Shown piece after piece: positions 58,169 through 64,000 of a stretch of 64,000 nt of DNA. Below the pieces are notes generated by a model that saw only the letters and a list, made by a program, of their open reading frames with translations, did no database searches and had not been told where the DNA came from. This DNA comes from Turbatrix aceti (taxonomy: Eukaryota > Nematoda > Chromadorea > Rhabditida > Panagrolaimidae). The DNA lies in the NCBI GenBank assembly GCA_963969345.1, contig OZ017767.1, forward strand, positions 5,608,739 through 5,672,738, in the 5' to 3' direction. The position numbers and the translations under genes were made by a program. The number at the start of each line of letters is the position of its first letter. Position 1 is the first letter of the stretch.

Positions 58169-59725
58169 TTACGGCTGGACAAGTTCGGTCACATTCATGG
58201 GCATTTCGTCGATCTGCGTCGAGTAGTACTGCTCGATGTCGCGGAGAATGCGAATGTCATCGCTCTTGACAAAGTTGATAGCCACACCACGACGACCGTA
58301 ACGGCCAGAACGACCGATGCGGTGGATGTACAGCTCACGGTTGTTGGGGAGGTCGTAGTTGATGACCAGCGAGACCTGGGGCACGTCGAGACCGCGAGCC
58401 CAGACATCCGTCGAGATGAGGACGCGAGACTTGCCTTCGCGGAACTCCTTCATGATATCGTCGCGGTCCTTCTGCTCCATGTCGGCGTGCATGGCGCAGA
58501 CTGTGAAATTCGCCTCGCGCAGCTTCGTCGCGAGCCAGTCGACCTTGCGTCGCGTGTTGCAGAAGAGCACGGCCTGCGTGATGGTCAGCGTGTCGTAGAG
58601 GTCGCAGAGGGTGTCGAACTTCCACTCTTCCCGGTCCACGGAGACGAAGAACTGCTTGATGCCTTCGAGTGTCAGTTCATCGCTGAAATTCAAAAAAAAG
58701 GTAAAATAAGATCAGAAAAAAGACACGAAAAAATTAAGAATAATCCGTTCGCGAACAAACAAAAAAAATCCAATTTGTTGTCAAACGAACGCAAAAGTTC
58801 GCCCAACAATATCAAAAGCCCACCGTTTGACGAGAATGCGGACAGGATCCGACATGAACTTCGCGGTCATCTCAAGCACCTCGTGGGGCAGCGTGGCACT
58901 AAGCAGGACAACCTGAGCGCCAGGAGGCAGGTAACGGTAGATATCGTACAACTGCTCCTTGAAACCCTTCGTCAACATTTCATCGGCTTCATCAAGCACC
59001 AGCATCTTGATGCTTCGCGTTCGGAGATTCCGGCGACGAATCATGTCTGGAAAAAAAAATTACAGTTTCGTAATCAAAATTTCAAAAACATTAAAAACAT
59101 ACCAAAAACACGGCCAGGAGTGCCAGAAACAATGTGCTGACCGTAATCGAGCTTCTTGATGTCCTCGCCGACATTTGTGCCGCCAATACACGCGTGGCAC
59201 TGTACATTCATATAATCTCCAAGGGCGAGAATGACTTTTTGGATCTGAACAGCCAATTCACGGGTCGGCGACAAAACCAACGCCTGCGTTTCGCGGTTCT
59301 GCGTGTTGATGGATTGCAAAACGCCGATGCTGAACGTCGCCGTTTTACCGGTACCTGACTGCGCTCTGAAAAAAAACGAAGAAAAGTCAGTGACTCCAAA
59401 AAATCGAATCCAGGAAAAATAAAACTCACTGGGCGATGATATCGCGTCCCTTGATGATCTGCTTGATGGCACGTTGCTGAATCGCCGAAGGCTTTTCGAA
59501 TCCTGAAAAAAAAGTGATTTAATCGATAAAATGAATTATTTTGTGGAGGAGTGAAGTATAAAACGCACCATACGAGTAAATACCACGGACAAGTTGTTCG
59601 CGAAGTCCCATTTTGTCGAAAGTCGGGACAACGTCGATTTCCTCTGACGTCTCAAACTCAACGTTGCTGAGATCGTCATCACGGACATCGCCGCGAGTGC
59701 GTTTTCGGGATGAGGATTCGGCCAT
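58169..59725 (-). CDS. eif4a3: eIF4A-III, DEAD-box ATPase of the exon junction complex
   Basis: Exons 59725-59569, 59502-59430, 59365-59103, 59046-58824 and 58682-58169 join in phase to 409 residues (human 411). Motifs in order: Q-motif [20 protein letters not shown], Ia [29 protein letters not shown], then [19 protein letters not shown] and [10 protein letters not shown]. Diagnostic eIF4A-III rather than eIF4A-I features are [20 protein letters not shown] and the end [18 protein letters not shown]. The N-terminus has a basic, Arg-rich start ([14 protein letters not shown]). It clamps onto spliced mRNA upstream of exon junctions in the nucleus and serves NMD and localisation. Each intron is short (44-141 bp) with good splice sites. 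Confidence 0.97.
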
Positions 59726-60520
59726 TGTGCTCTGAAAGCTTCGAAATTGAAATACACTTCTGTTTTTGCAAAAAAATCACTCGCGAGACAATCAAGCACG
59801 GTAACAGGTAAAAATTCAGCTTTTAGATCCAAATCGAGCAATTAGGAATAAAAAAAGGGAAAAAATAAGCTAAGACGCGGAAGCTGGAAGATGTCAACAA
59901 GAAGAAGAAGCAGCGCACTCGAAAAGCCGGGCAGAGGCCGCCGTCGTTTGCGCACAATCCGCGGACGCTGGGAACACATTGCCAAGGGTGCACTGGGAAT
60001 GATTCGAATTTTGTGGAACTTGCTTTTGATGAGAATCGATTTTCATGGATCTTGCCTGGTGATTTATTTTAAAATGGCTTTGAGAAATGAACAATGTACG
60101 GATGAACTTTGCTTTAATTGGATTTAAATGGATTTTGGCATTTGTGTTTTTTATGCTGTGTTTTTCTTTTTTTGTAAGAAACAAAACAGGCAATAGCCAC
60201 ATTGCGCAACCGAACAATTCGCGTCAGACGCCGCCATCCAGGGTTTCTTTGTAATCAAAATCAGCCCGACGATTGTTGGAGTCACGTACTTGTTTTTTGA
60301 CAACAGTGGCGGACTACTTATGCGCCCACCTTTTTTCCTAAACACTGATAATGGGTGAAACAGGTTCCATACACGCCCCGTGCGATCGGTTACGACAAAA
60401 AACCTTGGAGGCCGTCGGAAGCGAACAATTAAAAAATAAGAACGTTATCGTTACGCTGTTTGGCGAGGAGGACGATTGAATTCTTGCCTGATTGCACGTT
60501 GCGTCGATCGTCGATGGTCG
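59726..60520. other. Intergenic between divergent genes; no gene recognised
   Basis: Promoter region of eIF4A-III on the left and of the Pro-rich protein on the right. Nothing else seen. Confidence 0.4.
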
Positions 60521-61147
60521 ATGGCTTCCTGGTTGCTGATTACCTGCGTTATTCTTGTTGGCCTCGTCGAGGAATCCTCGATGCAATGGCGTCGGCGTTT
60601 CCGGCCTCCGCCGTGGTGTCCACCGCCTGAATTCGGGCCTCCATTTGGGCCGCCACCACCTCCAGGCTGCCCGCCGCCACCGTGGTGCCCTCCTCCTCCG
60701 CCCCCGCCCGGCTTCGGGGGTCCTCCACCGCCTCCGCCGGGCTTCGGTCCTCCCCCGCCACCGGGCTGTCCTCCGCCGCACTTTCATCATCGATTCGGGC
60801 CACCGCATCATATGAGGCGATTTGGACCCCCACCACGAGGTCGTGGTGGCTTTGATTACCCGGACGAAGACTACAGCGACATCGAGCCATGGCTCCAGAG
60901 CGGCAGCGGTGCCGGTGGGGGTGGATGGAGTCAGACCCCGACGGCGGCGCCCAGACAGGCAGTCGTTCAGCGAACTGCCGCCCGACCAGCCGCGAGTGTC
61001 GTTCAGCAGGTCGTGAGAACAACCCAGCGTCCCGTCGTTGTAGCAACAACCCAGCGTCCAGCCGCAATAGTACCCCCAGCGGCGCAGAATCTGGTCATCG
61101 ATCCTACGCTCTCATCTCAGCCCAGAGGACCTCCAGCGATGGCTTGA
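60521..61147 (+). CDS. Proline-rich secreted protein, unrecognised
   Basis: Single-exon frame of 208 residues from the Met at 60521, which starts a good signal peptide (MASWLLITCVILVGLVEESS); an upstream in-frame Met at 60476 gives a poorer one. Residues about 25-100 are Pro/Gly/Phe/Cys repeats of the type GFGPPPPPGCPPP and WCPPP, then a His/Arg patch and an acidic stretch (DYPDEDYSDIEPW). The C-terminal half is Thr/Gln/Val-rich with repeated TTQRP units (VVRTTQRPVVVATTQRPAAI). Such composition suggests an extracellular matrix, mucin-like or cuticle-associated protein (inference). GC-biased composition could also make a spurious long frame, but the signal peptide and coherent repeats argue for a real gene. 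Confidence 0.65.
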   Translation: MASWLLITCVILVGLVEESSMQWRRRFRPPPWCPPPEFGPPFGPPPPPGCPPPPWCPPPPPPPGFGGPPPPPPGFGPPPPPGCPPPHFHHRFGPPHHMRRFGPPPRGRGGFDYPDEDYSDIEPWLQSGSGAGGGGWSQTPTAAPRQAVVQRTAARPAASVVQQVVRTTQRPVVVATTQRPAAIVPPAAQNLVIDPTLSSQPRGPPAMA

Positions 61148-61420
61148 TTTATTGGGCAATTGTGCAACTGACTGGTAATGAAGCGTGTGTGTATCATAAA
61201 TTTTTGTAGACAAAGAAAAATTCTTCAAATGACTTTAAAAAACAAAAAAAAACAGGCTTAAAAAAAACTATGTTCAAAAAAATCGCTTCGGGGCCCACAA
61301 AGGCACCCGAAGCGATTTTTGGCCATCGCGTGCGCAACCAGCACCCGCTGCATTCTTTGTTGTTTTGCTTTTGGGCGCAATTTATACGAATTCTCTGTTT
61401 TCCTGCAATTTTCGCAAAAT

Positions 61421-62392
61421 GGCTGCCTACGTTGTGAGTTCTTTTCTTTTTTTTTGATTTTCAAATCGATCGTTTCCTATTTTAGCCGAATGTCGAACCG
61501 GAAGGAGGCTCGAGTGACATCCTGACGCTGCCTTTCACCGACTCCCGCTCTCACATGGATGACAACGCGCGATTTGGCTCTGTTATCAGCGATCCGAGCA
61601 GCTACTACAACAAGCAGCTTTTCATCGGCAGTGACTCACTTTTCTATCGCCTGAGTGGCAGTTCGTACGACGTCTACAACGTCAGCCACGTCGTTTACGA
61701 TGACGAGACCAGCCGTAAACTCGAAGACGGGGTCAAGGGACCGTAAGTTATATCATTTTTTTTTCGGTCTTGGTCACAATTATTTTTTGAATATATTACA
61801 GACTCTGCATCGGAAGTGATGTAAACTACCTCCTGGCCTTCGACAAGCATGACATGGTCGTCGTCTGGTCGTACGGCTTCAACGATATCCGTTTCAACGT
61901 TCGCACGGGACCTCGGCTCATAGCTCATGCTTTCATCGAGGCTCTGAGCTACGCCGCTGAGAAACTCATCCCACAGGGCATTGAGGCTTGGTTTGTGACT
62001 CTTCCCGAGCTCGGAGACCTGGCTAACAGCTTCCGCGAATTCAACCAGTGCATCCGTGCTGCGGCGCAGGCTGGAGAGCTGTGAGTTTTAACTGATCACC
62101 AATTTGATATACAGCTGTTTTCCGATATTTTAGGAAAGGCGTCAAAGTCTTCGACTACGCCGAAGCCCTCAACGAACGCGATTCGTGCCATGGCTCGCTT
62201 GAAGAGCGACTTTTCATGTTCCTTTCCTTCTTCGACCAAAAACTTGATTTTGATGTCCTGTATGATGACGAACGCAATGTGTTTGCCCCGACACCTCTGC
62301 AGCACACAGTCGAAGTGAAGGCAGCTGATCCGGGAGACGGAGCGAGCGGCGACAACGTGGCCAACCGATTCAGCGACATTTGGAATTCTTAA
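61421..62392 (+). CDS. Putative SGNH/GDSL-hydrolase-like protein
   Basis: Exons 61421-61435, 61486-61742, 61802-62080 and 62134-62392 join in phase to 269 residues. I do not recognise a named family, but the order of short motifs fits the SGNH fold. Block I-like LFIGSDSLFYRLS has Ser in place of the usual Gly of GDS. A block III-like VVVWSYGFNDIRFN contains GxND. A block V-like RDSCH contains DxxH. A Pro-rich loop sits in between (WFVTLPELGDLANSF). There is no signal peptide, so the protein would be cytosolic. Function is unknown. The first exon codes only five residues (MAAYV), chosen because its donor GTGAGT and the next acceptor are both good and phase matches. Confidence 0.6.
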
Positions 62393-63313
62393 TGCTAATG
62401 CATCATTTTTCTTTTTTTTAAGGTCACCAATGCTTTATTATTGCCTTTGGCAATTTTTGTTGTGACGATTGTCTGCATGCTTTTGTTTTCGACTTTGTTG
62501 ACTGCCATAAACCCTGCATGCGTGGACGGAACTAGCATAAGGACAAAGCGATTGAAGGGGTGTTCAACAGCCAGAAAAATTGATCGGCGGTCGTTTGTAT
62601 ACAAAGGAGACAGCAAACTGTTTTTTGATTTCTTTTCCGAAAAATGAATTGCATGAATGGATAATTAATACAGTACTGCTGAATCTGACACAGAAGTGCA
62701 TCAAAATAAAACTTCACTTTTGAATTTTTTCAGAACAATGATCGTCATTTCCCATTTGTTTTGATAATTTTATCATCAGGTGGTACCTGAATACCCTCCA
62801 AGACCTACCGCAACGTTTTACTAGAGCAAACGTGCTCGAATGACGGAAAACAAAAGGATGAGCTTGAATACCTATATCAGACACCTCTTGCTACATTGCA
62901 GAATTTACCTTACCCGTTAACAGTGCAAACAGATCACGAACGAATGTGCACCACCGATACGATTACACGTATATATCCATTCGGATTTCTGGTCATGGCT
63001 GACTTAAATTTTTTTCACTGTCCGGTGCAATAAAAAGTTACTGTAACAATTGTCTCATCTTGTTCGCCTTCTAAAAATTACGATTTACGTTTTTCCTTTG
63101 TTTTTATCCCATCATCATTTGATATCATTAATTTTGGTACTATAAACAATTGGTTATCTGTTTTGCATAACAAGGTGTCGGATAATGCGGATTTGTGTAA
63201 TCCCGGGCGGGCGTACGTACGCTGGATGTTTTTTGTGAGGGCGGAATTCGTGTTGGATTCAGTCTAGGTATTCAAAGACTGTATGGGACCGTCGATGGAC
63301 TCAAACTGCAGCA
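62393..63313. other. Intergenic; no gene recognised
   Basis: Short open frames only. An AATAAA polyadenylation-like signal occurs at about 62705 and another (CAATAAA) near 63028. Confidence 0.4.
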
Positions 63314-64000
63314 TTGCACTGTGTCACACAAAATGTAATAATGTATGCTAACATTTTCCGTGCCTGTATTTACCTATCTTTTGCCATATTTGTTGTAATT
63401 ACGTCAATGCCATGTACGATCGGAGGACACTGGAGTGAGTGGAATGAGTGGTCATTGTGCTTGCCGGATTTGGGTACCCGGACAAGGATGAGATTCTGCA
63501 TCAATCATCCCATGTACGCCCGATACGCGTGTATGGGGCTCAAAGCCAGAAACTGCACGTATGTTTGAAGCCAAGTTGCACTAATGTAAAAGTAAGTCTT
63601 CAACCACTCGCTTGCTTTTAGGGGAAGTTACATTGACGTGGAGGACTGCGGCGACAAAGCTTCGACGCAGGACGCGATCAACTTTAATTCCCGTGGATCA
63701 ACTTCGGTCTCCACAGAACCAGCAGCCACAACAGGTGCCTCGTTTGTGCTCCCCAACAAAATAAATGACACAGAATCCCTGTCGAGAAACATTAGACCGG
63801 ATTCTGAATCGGAAATTCATTTTTCTTCTGACGAATCCAATCTGACTAAAAAATTGTCTTTCGAATTGCCGGAATCTGAAGAAAAACAAGAAAACTTGAC
63901 GTTAACCACGTCAAATGATTCCACTGATTCCATTCGTCCATCGACTGTCAGACCAGATAATGTTCCTTCCGTAAACAACGTAACTAAAAGCAACGTTCCA
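63314..64000 (+). CDS. Secreted thrombospondin type 1 repeat protein (partial, continues past right edge)
   Basis: Exons 63314-63558 and 63622 onward join in phase. A hydrophobic leader (FRACIYLSFAIFVVITSMPC) follows the first Met codons at 63314 and 63341; the second looks a better start. A TSP1 repeat begins HWSEWNEWSLC with the WxxWxxW tryptophan ladder. It continues TRTRMRFCINHP and ARNC|TGSYIDVEDC, giving the six-cysteine pattern. After it comes a Ser/Thr/Asn-rich, probably glycosylated segment to the window edge (NDTESL, NLTLTTSNDSTDS, NNVTKSNV). Whether a transmembrane segment follows is not visible. The extracellular role cannot be assigned. Confidence 0.75.

Noticed and set aside
1..64000. 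CRISPR arrays, bacterial operons, ribosome-binding sites and riboswitches
   Set aside because: The genes are spliced animal genes; no regularly spaced direct repeats or bacterial signals are present.

Overview
The window is a piece of an animal nuclear genome, almost certainly a nematode. Evidence for a nematode: a transthyretin-like secreted protein (a nematode-typical family), a 109-residue synaptobrevin, many 45-70 bp introns with GT..TTTTCAG ends, and the general gene set (FMRFamide-type receptor, patched-related protein, anion-type Cys-loop channel). It does not look like Caenorhabditis: it carries a PrimPol gene, which I recall being reported absent from C. elegans, and long gene-poor stretches. 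All gene models are hand-spliced from the sequence. Exon joins were checked for reading-frame phase, but no transcript evidence was available.

Layout. 1-4411 (-): class C GPCR related to metabotropic glutamate receptors, running off the left edge; one intron holds a 5'-truncated LINE copy with a 14-bp target duplication. 4677-7650 (-): 935-residue, mostly low-complexity protein with a C-terminal membrane anchor. 9388-9902 (+): ADF/cofilin. 10203-10681 (-): transthyretin-like protein. 10957-13213 (-): acyl-CoA synthetase (ACSF2 type). 13861-16225: non-autonomous LTR retrotransposon with three LTRs and a 5-bp target duplication; its last LTR supplies the present stop codon of a neuropeptide GPCR (16204-18389, -). 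18.4-26.6 kb: no gene recognised. 26621-28038 (-): His-rich CTR copper transporter. 29444-30634 (-): calcium-activated nucleotidase (apyrase). 32046-33021 (+): unknown membrane protein. 33166-36542 (-): patched-related protein with degenerate permease motifs. 38148-39959 (+): PrimPol. 40275-44358 (-): EHBP1. 46861-47517 (+): synaptobrevin. 47690-48141 (-): possible small membrane protein. 48.2-55.0 kb: no gene recognised. 55003-57903 (+): Cys-loop chloride-type channel. 58169-59725 (-): eIF4A-III. 60521-61147 (+): Pro-rich secreted protein. 61421-62392 (+): SGNH-hydrolase-like protein. 63314-64000 (+): thrombospondin type 1 protein, cut by the right edge.

There is no sign of one linked pathway or operon. 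Genes alternate strands, and several are neuronal or synaptic (mGluR-like, FMRFamide-type GPCR, synaptobrevin, ligand-gated channel), which is common in nematode genomes and need not mean co-regulation. The most noteworthy points are the PrimPol gene with a tail containing two SUMO-interaction-like motifs, the retrotransposon that rewrote the end of a receptor gene, the patched-like protein lacking the GxxxD permease signature, and the channel with a lengthened Cys-loop.
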